Assembly (NCBI GenBank): GCA_038373865.1
Contig: JAXGGA010003029.1
Location: forward strand, 46,173 to 110,172
Length of the DNA stretch: 64,000 bases
DNA from: Uloborus plumipes
Taxonomy: Eukaryota > Arthropoda > Arachnida > Araneae > Uloboridae
Direction of reading: 5' to 3'
The notes beneath the pieces are model-generated. The model was not told where the DNA came from, made no database searches, and saw only the letters and a list, made by a program, of their open reading frames with translations. Made by a program: the position numbers and the translations under genes. Positions 46,665 to 55,607 of this stretch are shown here, in pieces. Position 1 is the first letter of the stretch. Each line of letters begins with the position of its first letter.

Positions 46665-47081
46665 TCAAGAGAAAATATCGTGATGTCTTTTCACCCTCTT
46701 GGTTTTGTGAAGACTGATTCGCTTCTTGAAAAGCTTACGCTTTTTATTCTTTTTCCCAGAACCAATCATAGTTTTAATTTTGACAGCAGCCTTATCAGTC
46801 AATTTTTTTCCAGCTTCTTTCAGGCGACGCTTCGCAGCCACTTTCAGATTTTCGCCGCGTGAAACATCATTGAATAAGTCAACACCACTATTCAAAATTT
46901 GCTTTCCGACGGTCTTAGCTCCTGATTTGAAAAGGGGAACCGCAGCTCTGAAAAAAGATTTGAAGAGACCTCCGAAACCATATCCTCTTTGATATGGAGC
47001 GCCTTGATAATAACTAAGTCCATTTCCAGATTGTTGAGTGTAATAATCCTCGAAGGATTTTTGGCAGCATTGATATGGCAC
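46665..47081 (-). pseudogene. Basic virion core-like protein, stop at codon 2
   Basis: The open frame (138 codons counted from GTG at 47081) is very basic. It has a glycine/aromatic N terminus (YYQGAPYQRGYGFGGLFKS), a KSGAKTVGKQILNSGVDLF helix, AAKRRLKEAG and a lysine/arginine tail with KKNKKRKLFKKR. This layout is common in Polinton proteins thought to be minor virion or DNA-condensing proteins. The expected ATG (47087-47085) overlaps the upstream stop as TAATG, but the second codon is TAA (47084-47082). Expression would need readthrough, initiation at GTG, or a transcript I cannot see. The rest of the frame is intact. Confidence 0.75.
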
Positions 47082-47086
47082 TTACA

Positions 47087-47833
47087 TTATGAAAGATACT
47101 TCTGACGAAAGTGAAGTTTCACGTACGATCTTCCACGCTCAAATGGCACTAGCAGTCCAGTGTTGGTCCTTATAACGATTTCAATAGTGTCTATAATTTT
47201 TCTACTCACAGGTAGATAATGGGGTCTTTCATATTCAACACTGACCATCTCCCCGTCTGTACCTGTAACCGTAACCGTGCGAAGGAGGGGTGCATAAACA
47301 TCTCCCACGACTTGATGTTCGATAATATCCGTGTAAATCATCAACACTCTAAAGTGAGCATTCGGATCAGCGATTTGTGGGCTGAACACTGTCTGTTCCA
47401 CATTTTTGTCGCTCTCGCCGCCAACAACCATCGGTGGAAATCCCAACATCTGGGATAATCCTTCATGAAAGACAACGCGTGCATTGTTTTTGACTTTGAC
47501 ACGTACACGTTTTGTCACAGCATTATAGTTGAAGGAAATTCGATTCTCATGATCAGGTATAATTATCGCTTTTAAAATGTCAGGTACATTTTCATAGCAT
47601 CCAGGAGGAATATTTCTACCTAATTCTTTTCCATCACCTAAATCAAATCCAATCAAGTTATTCTCTCGGTTCACATTATACCAAGTATGAGGATAGATCA
47701 ATTCGACTAAGGCACATTCCCAATTGCCTGTTAGTTCAATTGGTTTCGGTAAACGTGTAATAAAATGTGATGTTTTATTATCGGGAAAATAATTCAAGGA
47801 ATTGTCGCTCGGTAATGTTACGAAGAATGACAT
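47087..47833 (-). CDS. Minor capsid (penton-like) protein
   Basis: 248 aa from the ATG at 47833 (MSFFVTLPSDNSL). An upstream in-frame TTG exists but the ATG is preferred. The opening FFVTLPSD, the central WECALVELIYPHTWYNV and the C-terminal IDTIEIVIRTNTGLLVPF with FERGRSYVKLHFRQ are typical of the Polinton minor capsid family, predicted to be a single jelly roll at the capsid vertices. The gene follows the integrase by 39 bp and its stop overlaps the old start of the core gene. It is apparently intact. Confidence 0.8.
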   Translation of the reverse strand: MSFFVTLPSDNSLNYFPDNKTSHFITRLPKPIELTGNWECALVELIYPHTWYNVNRENNLIGFDLGDGKELGRNIPPGCYENVPDILKAIIIPDHENRISFNYNAVTKRVRVKVKNNARVVFHEGLSQMLGFPPMVVGGESDKNVEQTVFSPQIADPNAHFRVLMIYTDIIEHQVVGDVYAPLLRTVTVTGTDGEMVSVEYERPHYLPVSRKIIDTIEIVIRTNTGLLVPFERGRSYVKLHFRQKYLS

Positions 47834-47872
47834 CTTGACAAAACTGAGCAAGTAATATCACGACTTCGATAT

Positions 47873-48916
47873 TTATAGGTCAGATAAATGAGTGGCTGGA
47901 ATCCATTGGTTGAATTTATCAGGGTACCCGCGAAATTTGACAAAATATTCTGTTTGATTTTCCTTTTTTCTCTTCCGTAAAATTTTTTCGACAGTATAAT
48001 CTTCATTAAGTTTAACTTTTTGCAATTCTTGAGGGTAAAAAGTGCCTTGAATGGGCTCGCCCATTAAATCTCTCACACGATACACAGGAATAGCTCTTTT
48101 TACACACTCTGTAATGATAAACATTTCTTCTGTCCAATTTTTCTCGTATCCTTTTTCAAAAGTGAGTTTTTGCTTGGAAATACGAACAACGTCACCGACA
48201 TTGAAACTACAAGGTTTCACTTCTGTAGCTTGATTATCGCCGTAGGTTGTGAAATACACATCACTCTCATTATCGGTGTTCACTTCTGCGGGTGCTCTCT
48301 TGATGGTCGAATGGTAAGTGATGTTATAACTTTTTACCAAATCGTCTAAGACATCTATAAAATTATAAGTATTTCGACTCGTGAAATATTTCCACATTTT
48401 TGTTTTCAATGTTCTGTTGAACCTTTCCACGATCGAAGCCTTCGTGGCGTTAAAAGTTGTAAAGAATTTGACTTGATTCTCTCGGAGAAACTTTTGAAAG
48501 AGTGCATTTTTAAATTCAGTTCCTTGATCCGTTTGCAGTAACTTTGGCTTTCTCTCAGAAAAAATAGACTTGAATGCTTCAACAATCTCACTCCCCTGTT
48601 TCGTTTTCAGAGGTATTGCCCATGCATACTTTGAGAAAATGTCAATACAGGTCAATATATATCGATAACCTCGATTATGCTTTTGTAAACTTGTAAGATC
48701 TGCGAGATCTGCCTGCCATTGGTGATCCTTTGAATGAGCAATCACCTGATTGGTTGGGAACCTCTTTCTTGCAGGACGGTGGAGCGTGTATGCATCCACT
48801 CCCGTTAAATATTTCTGAATGACTTTCTTGGGTACTTTTCCTCGCGCAGCACGATATAATGCATCGACACCACCAAAACTTGCTTCTCGACCCGGTTCCA
48901 GATAAGCCTTCTTCAT
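47873..48916 (-). CDS. Maverick integrase (rve) with C-terminal chromodomain
   Basis: 347 aa, ATG at 48916. The N-terminal region contains REASFGGVDALYRAARGK and DAYTLHRPARKRF, standard for Polinton integrases. The retroviral-type catalytic core has D70 (WQADLADL), D130 (LLQTDQGTEF) and E164 (SIVERFNRTLK), with 33 residues between the last two. An SH3-like region (FNVGDVVRISKQK) follows, and the C terminus (about 305-347, YTVEKILRKR to FRGYPDKFNQWIPATHL) is a chromodomain that may steer insertion. It makes the 6-bp duplication seen at the ends. It resembles the C. elegans transposon-derived F54H12.3 family. Complete and first in the leftward block. Confidence 0.93.
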   Translation of the reverse strand: MKKAYLEPGREASFGGVDALYRAARGKVPKKVIQKYLTGVDAYTLHRPARKRFPTNQVIAHSKDHQWQADLADLTSLQKHNRGYRYILTCIDIFSKYAWAIPLKTKQGSEIVEAFKSIFSERKPKLLQTDQGTEFKNALFQKFLRENQVKFFTTFNATKASIVERFNRTLKTKMWKYFTSRNTYNFIDVLDDLVKSYNITYHSTIKRAPAEVNTDNESDVYFTTYGDNQATEVKPCSFNVGDVVRISKQKLTFEKGYEKNWTEEMFIITECVKRAIPVYRVRDLMGEPIQGTFYPQELQKVKLNEDYTVEKILRKRKKENQTEYFVKFRGYPDKFNQWIPATHLSDL

Positions 48917-49188
48917 TGCAGCAGGAGAAATGATTATCCGACACTTTGATATGAATCATCCTCGAAACGATATGAGGGACTTAGACGTGTCATTCGGTTT
49001 AAGTAGAAAATCAACTTCAAAATCTGATTTTCCAGTTAAAATATATATTATGCCCATCACAATGCACAAACTGATATAAAGGACCGTAATCCACATAACC
49101 TCCTCTCTCGATGCCATAACTAAAAATGAAAAGGTAGTACATGCAATAAATATTTTATATTCAACACTTAAAAATTGAATAAATTTCC
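48917..49188 (-). promoter_or_regulatory. Presumed upstream region of the leftward gene block
   Basis: About 270 bp of AT-rich DNA between the integrase ATG and the first tandem unit. The promoter for the block should lie here or in the tandem repeats, but no TATA or initiator motif can be assigned. Confidence 0.35.
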
Positions 49189-49267
49189 GTCAACAGATGG
49201 CAGCAACATCGTTCTTTGACACTGAAAATTATATTGAGATTCATTTAAACCTTTACTTGAGTGAAAG

Positions 49268-49352
49268 CATTGGTGGCTCAATCGACAAAGCGCGCGGTCA
49301 ATTGAAGCATCAATACTTTTTGGATCCGAAGGTCGCATGTTCGAAACTCACC
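49268..49352 (+). repeat. tRNA-like sequence in the right Maverick end (first)
   Basis: Perfect A box TGGCTCAATCG at 49273-49283 and a weaker B box TGTTCGAAACT near 49339. It points toward the right end of the element. Confidence 0.45.
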
Positions 49353-49560
49353 CCAATCAGCGAAAAATATTCAAAGTCCCGAAAAAAAAAAAAAAAGAAT
49401 TAAATTCTATCACTCAATAGATGGCGCCACGAGCACCTAAAATAAAAATTAAGTTCGTGAAAATTAAGAAAAAAATATAATTTCATCGATAGATGGCAGC
49501 ATCATCGTTCTTTAGCACTGAAAATTATATTGGGATCATAGTTAACAAACAGGACATCAG

Positions 49561-49650
49561 ACCTCCGTAGCTTAGTCAGTTTGCGCGTTGACCAATCTGA
49601 CAGCTACGAAGGTCTTTTGTAGGTTTGAGGTTCGATCCTCACCTCGAACA
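49561..49650 (+). repeat. tRNA-like sequence in the right Maverick end (second)
   Basis: A-box-like TAGCTTAGTCAG at 49568 and a perfect B box GAGGTTCGATCC at 49628, inside TGAGGTTCGATCCTCA, which can form a T-arm. The anticodon region is unusually long. It also points outward. Confidence 0.55.
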
Positions 49651-49683
49651 CAGTAAAATTTACAAAAATATTCGAAGTCCCGA

Positions 49684-50099
49684 AATAAAAAAAAGAATTA
49701 AATTCATTCACTCAATAGATGGCGCCACGAGCACCTAAAATAAAATTAAGTTCGTGAAAATTAAGAAAAAATATAATTCCGTCGATAGATGGCACCACGA
49801 TCGAAATTAACTCTGTAAAATATTACACAAGTGTTGCCATTCAAAGAAACCAAAACATTGGTTGTCATGACAACCAAACCTGTTGCCATTTCAAGAAATC
49901 AAAACTAAAATCCTCGCGGCGGCCCTGGGGAGGCGGCTGTGGGAGGAGGCGGCGGATTGGGTGGGGGAGGCGGCGGAGGGGAGGTCACTTGCGGCGGAGG
50001 GGAGGTCACAGGCGGCGGAGGGGAGGTCACAGGCGGCTCTGGGAGGCGGCTGAGCCGCACAGCCGCCTGCCGTTGCAGAACGCCCATTAGTACCCTACT
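49684..50099 (-). repeat. Right terminal inverted repeat of the Maverick
   Basis: Inverse of 39539-39963. It contains three GGAGGGGAGGTCAC units (about 49970-50035) against two in the left arm, so the arms differ in a minisatellite. Confidence 0.85.
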
Positions 50100-50118
50100 T
50101 ACATGTGTGATCACATCA

Positions 50119-50174
50119 TGTGTGATTGAGGCGCACTGTACCATGTAACATGGTACCGTGCGCCTCAATCACAC
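50119..50174. repeat. 56-bp near-perfect palindrome beside the Maverick
   Basis: TGTGTGATTGAGGCGCACTG and CGTGCGCCTCAATCACAC face each other around ACCATGTAACATGGTAC. It lies 14 bp outside the right target duplication. A related fragment (CACGGTACCGTGCGACTCAA) occurs near 51975. Confidence 0.75.
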
Positions 50175-50204
50175 ATTATATTTTCGTCTTTCAGAATACG
50201 AATT

Positions 50205-50515
50205 TGTTTATAATTGGTCAAAAATATGATCAAAGCATAATTTTTTCATTTTTCGCCACAAAAGACCAATTTTTGAAGCACAATGTCTCCTAAACTATTC
50301 ACCCTACAGACCGCCACTTGAACATAATTTGTTGCAAATTTAGTGTTCTTTAAAATGAGAACATAGATGTGACATCAAAAGTTGCTTACTTCAGGAGTTA
50401 TAAAGAAAAAATTTAAAAAAGCAGGTAAATTTCGAAGTTTTTCGCGAATTTCGCAGCGAACACAAGTTTTAAAAAAGTGCAAACTTTGATTTAGACTACC
50501 CTAAGTGACCCAAAC
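50205..50515 (+). repeat. Left arm of a long-range inverted repeat
   Basis: About 310 bp that recur inverted at 54816-55135 (TTTGGGTCACTTAGGGTAGT and onward to GATCATATTTTTGACCAA). They may be outer arms of the 52337-54752 fold-back structure separated by later insertions, or two independent copies in opposite orientation. Confidence 0.65.
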
Positions 50516-50879
50516 GGGTGATCCCCGTAACGTAAAGATTTAAAATTGCATCGTAATTTGCGGTTTTAGCACTGAGATTTTAGTTTTTGTACATTATGAC
50601 TGGACTATATTATTCAATAAACATATTAAATGATCGAGAAATAACGGGAAAAGCAGCAAATTGAATAAATAATAATAAAAAAAAACACTTGAGAAGGTTA
50701 TGAGATGTTGATGGGTGCTGCAAAATTGTCGTTCGCTTAGTATTATTATTTATTCATATGAAGTTTCAGCAAAAAGTAAAATTTAAATTTAGGGAAAAAA
50801 TATTGGGCAAAGTTGGTTTTCACACAAATTGCGATAGGTTATGTAACCCACCTTTGCCCCGAGACTTAAACTCGTTTTG

Positions 50880-51010
50880 GCGCAGTGGACAAGTTGGTTG
50901 GTTGAATTGGGTCAAATGGCGCAAGAGCCGTAAAAGGCAAAACTGCACCACGCGGCGGATAAAGTACTGGATAACCATCACAGTCTTTCGCGGTTCAGAT
51001 CCAGAGAGGA
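50880..51010 (+). repeat. tRNA-like segment with widely spaced boxes
   Basis: TGGACAAGTTGG (one A-box mismatch) is followed about 110 bp later by GCGGTTCAGATCC (B-box-like). The spacing is long for a tRNA, so this is a weak call. A partial relative of the palindrome at 6750-7187 follows at about 51165-51310. Confidence 0.3.
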
Positions 51011-51411
51011 CAACACATCCGTCTGGCACATTGGTTGCAAGGCCATTCAACAGATGACGCCTATGCCGCCTGCATGCAATGCCTTATGATGGAAGACCTA
51101 GGCGAACACTGGTAGGCGCGAGTCTTGACATGCAGCAATTTAGTCATTGCTACAAAAAAATAAAAAATATTTAAAAAAAACAAAATAGAACTGACTGCAA
51201 AGTGCAGCTTTAAATTGCTGTGTAAAAAGGAAAACAAAATATATTTATTCGTTCAACACCATCGGTACTACTTCTAAGAATAAGTTTTGAAGTCGGCGAA
51301 AAACAATGGGTATAATCATACGTAACTATTCTTCGTTTACAGTATCGTCAATTTACAGAAAGCCTGGTCCAACAGCACCACTTACAAGACGAACTTGTTC
51401 CAGTGCAATCT

Positions 51412-51955
51412 TCGTACTAGAATTGGTAGCGCGGTTCCTGAGCAGTGGAGGATTTTATCGCAAACAGTAATTGCTGCTCTCGAAGAATCAAATAATTTAT
51501 CAAACTGCACTTGGTATTCAAAAAATGACTAGATACACAATTTGTTCATTGAGGTAATTTATCATTTGATTTTTTTGTCTGTAATTACGGTCATCCTTCA
51601 CTATGATTCAGTTAAATTGAGCGACTTTACTTAAAAATTTCTGCAGAATTTAAGACTTTAAAATTCGATAACGCGTTAAGGAAGGCTAATAATTTATGCG
51701 ACCAGAAACACGTTCTATAATGCAATTTCGATTGCTAGTTGTCTCAACTTTTGTCACTGTTACACTATTGTGTAGTTTCCAGGTAAGTGACCAGAAGTTC
51801 ATTTTCACTACCAGTAGCAAAATAGTTGCAAGACTTTTAAACACAGACTCGGAGTTTCCCGATTGAAACAATTCGGCGGGACGTCATGTAAATGTTTCCT
51901 CGTTATTAATTGGGGGAAGCAAAGATTAGACGCTTTGAAAAGGATGATGCCTCGG
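51412..51955 (+). repeat. Dispersed repeat family R1, copy B
   Basis: Same module as 29050-29755 and 55608-56250, lacking the first 230 bp or so. It ends at TCGTTATTAATTGGGGGAAG, equivalent to the start of ORF1 in copy C, then diverges. Confidence 0.65.
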
Positions 51956-53014
51956 GGCGGCGCGGCGTGTAATCACGGTACCGTGCGACTCAAACACTGC
52001 ACTCTAGTGTGGCAACATTACGTATGTAGACGGTCGAATGTACGCAATTTAGCCGATCAAATCGTTTCACTCCATACCTTGAACTTCTTGTCAACGTCAA
52101 GTGTTAGGAAATAAAATCATTTGTTGATTCAGATGTCAAATTGAATCTGGGTCACTTGCATGAATTCATTTTTGAAAGAAATTCTTGAGAAATGGAAGAA
52201 CTTTTGCCCGTAACTCTTGTCAAATGGAATTTATTAATTACTCCAATCATATTAGACATTAAAATCGTAAAATTACGAGGCAGTTCTACCCACGGAGTAG
52301 AAAGAAGGAGAGAAATGTTCTACGGATGCGCTAGTTTGAAAGTGGCAACAAATTCTCACACGCCGCCAGAGGACGCTAGCTGAAACGCTCCCTACTTCCT
52401 ACAGGATTCAATGTAAATGATACTGAATCTGTCCTCTCTTTAAATGCTGCTATGGGAAAGAAAAAAAATTTTTTTCAACTGGATTTTGATGTAAATCTTC
52501 GACTGACATTATGAATTAAGTATGATTTTCATCCCACGAAAATAGGAGCCGTATTTTTTGAGAAATAGGTTTAATCGAATGCACTTACCAACTTGCCAAA
52601 TCTGACAGAATCTGTCATTTTTTAAAGACTGCTGTTGGTAAGAGTTTTTTTTAAAGCTAATTAATTAATTCATTCATTTATTTAAATTATTGATTAATTT
52701 ATTTTTTAATTAAAATTATGGGCTGATTTGTTTTGAATAAAAATTATTCATTAATTAATATTTTTAATCCACATTAGTTCTTTTATTTCTTTATTATTTT
52801 ATTTACTTATTTATTTATTTTGTGTGCGTGTGAGTGTGCTTGGAATGTCTGGAAAAGAAAAAAAGCGATTCTGTTCTACGTATAATTAGTATTTTTAGAA
52901 AAATAATAATAAATAAAAAAATAATATTTACAATTTAAAAAAATAAACAAATGTTTAAAAAAATAAATAATATTTTAAAAAATAAATAAAATAAAAAAGA
53001 GGGGTAAAAAAATA

Positions 53015-53221
53015 ACTGGAAGCGAATTACATTATCATCAACTTAAATTGGCATGACGTCACTACGGGTGGAGCCAATAAGAGCTCACAAGCACTCAGCG
53101 ATCTCCTCTTATTCGCCAAGTAGGCTGTGACGTTTTAACTAGCTCGTTTTTCATAGGCAAACGTCACGCTGACGTCACGATGTTTTTATCAAGAAACGTT
53201 CTAATGTAATTCATTTCCAGT
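53015..53221. mobile_element. 207-bp MITE candidate
   Basis: Inverted ends ACTGGAAGCGAATTACATTA and ACTGGAAATGAATTACATTA. The inside has three TGACGTCA-like words. No target duplication recognised. Confidence 0.5.
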
Positions 53222-53565
53222 CGCGATTGTAATTTGCGATTGCCTGTTTCACTTGAATCCCTGCCTTAGTCATGATAAAATGATAACTTTCAGTGGCGTA
53301 GCACAGAATTTTTTAAATAAGAAATAATAGTTATAATTTAAAAATAAAAGAAAATAATAGGTAAAAAAAAAAAAGAAAATAATAGGTTTAAAAAAAAGAA
53401 AATAATATATTAAAAAAAAGAAAATAATATGTTTAAAAAATAATATTAAAATTAAAAAAAAATTAATAATATATAACAAATAATTATATACGTTGAAATA
53501 ATAATAATAATAAACACACCATTTGGCTCACAGCATGTAAAATAGAAATGACGAAATTTATAGTA

Positions 53566-53743
53566 CAGTCGACGCTCGATATAACGACCATCTCCGTCCC
53601 ACAAAAAAGATCTTTATAACGAGTCGTCGCTATAAGAGGTAGAACATAGAGTATATTGGGATAAGTGGGGGGGGGGGGTTCCCACCGTTCGTAATATTGG
53701 GACAGTCTTTATAACGAGTGGTCACTATAACGAGCGTCAACTA
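53566..53743. mobile_element. Pogo/Tigger-type MITE, 178 bp
   Basis: Starts CAGTCGACGCTCGATATAAC and ends ATAACGAGCGTCAACTA, with TA on both sides (53564-53565 and 53744-53745). The ends and TA duplication are typical of pogo/Tigger elements. No coding capacity. Confidence 0.8.
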
Positions 53744-54815
53744 TATTTTGTATCATAATTTAAGCTTTTACAACTATCTCTACTTAAAAAATCACTTAAA
53801 AAATACGGCACTGACTTCCGTGGGAATAAACACATTTAATTCATAATGTCAATTTCAGATCTTAAATGAAAAAAAAAAAAAAATGATAAAAAAATTTGGA
53901 GCAAGGACAGAGAGGAAAAATTCAGAGACAAAAATTTCTGGAAAGAATTTTTAAGTCTTAAAATATGATTTTTGTCTATTTTAAACGGAGTTAGAGATAG
54001 GGGTGCTCATCCCCCCCAAGCTCAATGGCGCAAATCCCCCCCCCTCCCCAAAATGTTTCCCAACCCTCTTGTGCTTTTTATTTTTTTACCCCTCTTTTTT
54101 ATTTTATTTATTTTTTAAAATATTATTTATTTTTTTTAAATATTTGTTTATTTTTTTAACTTGTAAATATTATTTTTTTATTTATTATTATTTTTCTAAA
54201 AATACTAATTATACGTAGAACAGAATCGCTTTTTTTCTTTTCCAGACATTCTAAGCACACTCACACGCACACAAAATAAATAAATAAATAAATAAAATAA
54301 TAAAGAAATAAAAGAACTAATGTGGATTAAAAATATTAATTAATGAATAATTTTTATTCAAAACAAATCAGCCCATAATTTTAATTAAAAAATAAATTAA
54401 TCAATAATTTAAATAAATGAATTAATTAATTAATTAGCTTTAAAAAAACTCTTGCCAACAGCAGTCTTTAAAAATGACAGATTCTGTCAGATTTGGCAAG
54501 TTGGTAAGTGCATTCGATTAAACCTATTTCTCAAAAAATACGGCTCCTATTTTCGTGGGATGAAAATCATACTTAATTCATAATGTCAGTCGAAGATTTA
54601 CATCAAAATCCAGTTGAAAAAATTTTTTTTTCTTTCCCATAGCAGCATTTAAAGAGAGGACAGATTCAGTATCATTTACATTGAATCCCGTAGGAAGTAG
54701 GGAGCGTTTTAGCTAGCGTCCTCTGGCGGCGTGTGAGAATTCGTTGCCACTTTTAGATAGCAGAGATTTAGCTCCTCCCGTTTAACCTCCTTGGTTCTAC
54801 CTTTTTAATATGTTG

Positions 54816-55135
54816 TTTGGGTCACTTAGGGTAGTCTAAATCTAAGTTTGCACTATTCTAAAACTTGTGCTCGCTGCGAAATTCGCGAAAAACTTCGAAA
54901 TTTACCGGCTTTTTTTAGTTTTTACTTTTACTCCTAAAGTATGTAACTTTTGATGACACATGTATGTACCCATTTTAAAGAACACTAAATTTACAACAAT
55001 ATAAGTTCAAGTGGCGTTCTGTAGGATCAATAGTTTAGAAGATATCGCGCATCAAAAATTCGTCATTTTTTGGGAAAAATGAAAAAAAAAAACTGCTTTG
55101 ATCATATTTTTGACCAAATATCATCATAAATTCCT
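54816..55135 (-). repeat. Right arm of the long-range inverted repeat
   Basis: Inverse partner of 50205-50515. Its inner end runs directly into the palindrome at 55080-55570. Confidence 0.65.
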
Positions 55136-55570
55136 ATTCTACAAGTCAAAAAATTGAAATGCAATCGCATTACATTAAATCAGCTGTCATTTAAGCCCAT
55201 ACAGAAGTCTGTAGGTTCAATATTTCATTTACAATCGCGAGAAAAAATATTCGAGATTATTTTTAATTATTAAAATAATATTTTAATACAGTGTTACTCT
55301 TTTTATACCATTCTATGCATTTTTTTCATGATTCGGTGCCCTCCTATCATTATTAGAAAATGATTTTCCTCATTTCTAAAAAAAAATAAAATTTTCGAAT
55401 TATTGTTTTTTCGCGATTGTAAATGAAAGATTGAGAGTGCAGATTTCTTTTTGGGCTTAAATAAAAGCTGGTTTAATGCAATGCAATTACACTTTGATTT
55501 TTTGCTTTACAAAATGCGAATTTATGTAGATATTTGGTCACAAATATGATCAAAGCATACTTTTTTCATT
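55080..55570. repeat. Imperfect palindrome with arms of about 200 bp
   Basis: TGCTTTGATCATATTTTTGA, AAATTGAAATGCAATC-like, TTTAAGCCCA and CATTTACAATCGCGA on the left recur inverted on the right, centred near 55310. Diverged fold-back repeat. Confidence 0.65.
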
Positions 55571-55607
55571 TTTCGCCAAAAATGACCAATTTTTTATTTA
55601 AAAAGCG

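Larger units (their letters stand above)
49189..49800. repeat. Subterminal tandem units of about 300 bp with tRNA-like cores
   Basis: The word AGATGGCAGCA with ATCGTTCTTT, then a tRNA-like segment, TATTCGAAGTCCCGAAA-like, CACTCAATAGATGGCGCCAC, GAGCACCTAAAATAAAA and AAGTTCGTGAAAATTAAG recurs from about 49189 and 49487, with a third start at 49782. The last part belongs to the right terminal inverted repeat. Confidence 0.8.
39539..50099. mobile_element. Compact Maverick/Polinton element without DNA polymerase B
   Basis: It is flanked by a perfect 6-bp duplication TACATG (39533-39538 and 50100-50105), the size made by Maverick/Polinton integrases. Inverted repeats begin AGTAGGGTAATAATGGGCG. One rightward gene (AlkB-like, 41278-43062) converges on eight leftward genes (43201-48916) packed with gaps of 1-39 bp and one overlap, an arrangement resembling a DNA virus. 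Integrase, protease, packaging ATPase and two capsid-type proteins make a full morphogenetic set. Polintons are usually 15-20 kb with a protein-primed polymerase; neither a polymerase nor a helicase fits in the remaining space here. Confidence 0.92.
52337..54752. mobile_element. Fold-back element with arms of about 675 bp
   Basis: The left arm 52337-53013 and right arm 54079-54752 are near-identical inverted copies, from AAAGTGGCAAC through GGAAGTAGGGAGCGTTT-type sequence, AAATGACAGATTCTGTCAG and an (AAAT)-rich inner part to GAGGGGTAAAAAAATA. The 1.07-kb spacer holds a 207-bp MITE, a hAT-like end (CAGTGGCGTAGC at 53291) and a pogo-type MITE. No transposase. Confidence 0.8.

Noticed and set aside
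54003..54218. Poly-Phe/Leu frame
   Set aside because: Low-complexity AT-rich inner arm of the fold-back element 52337-54752.
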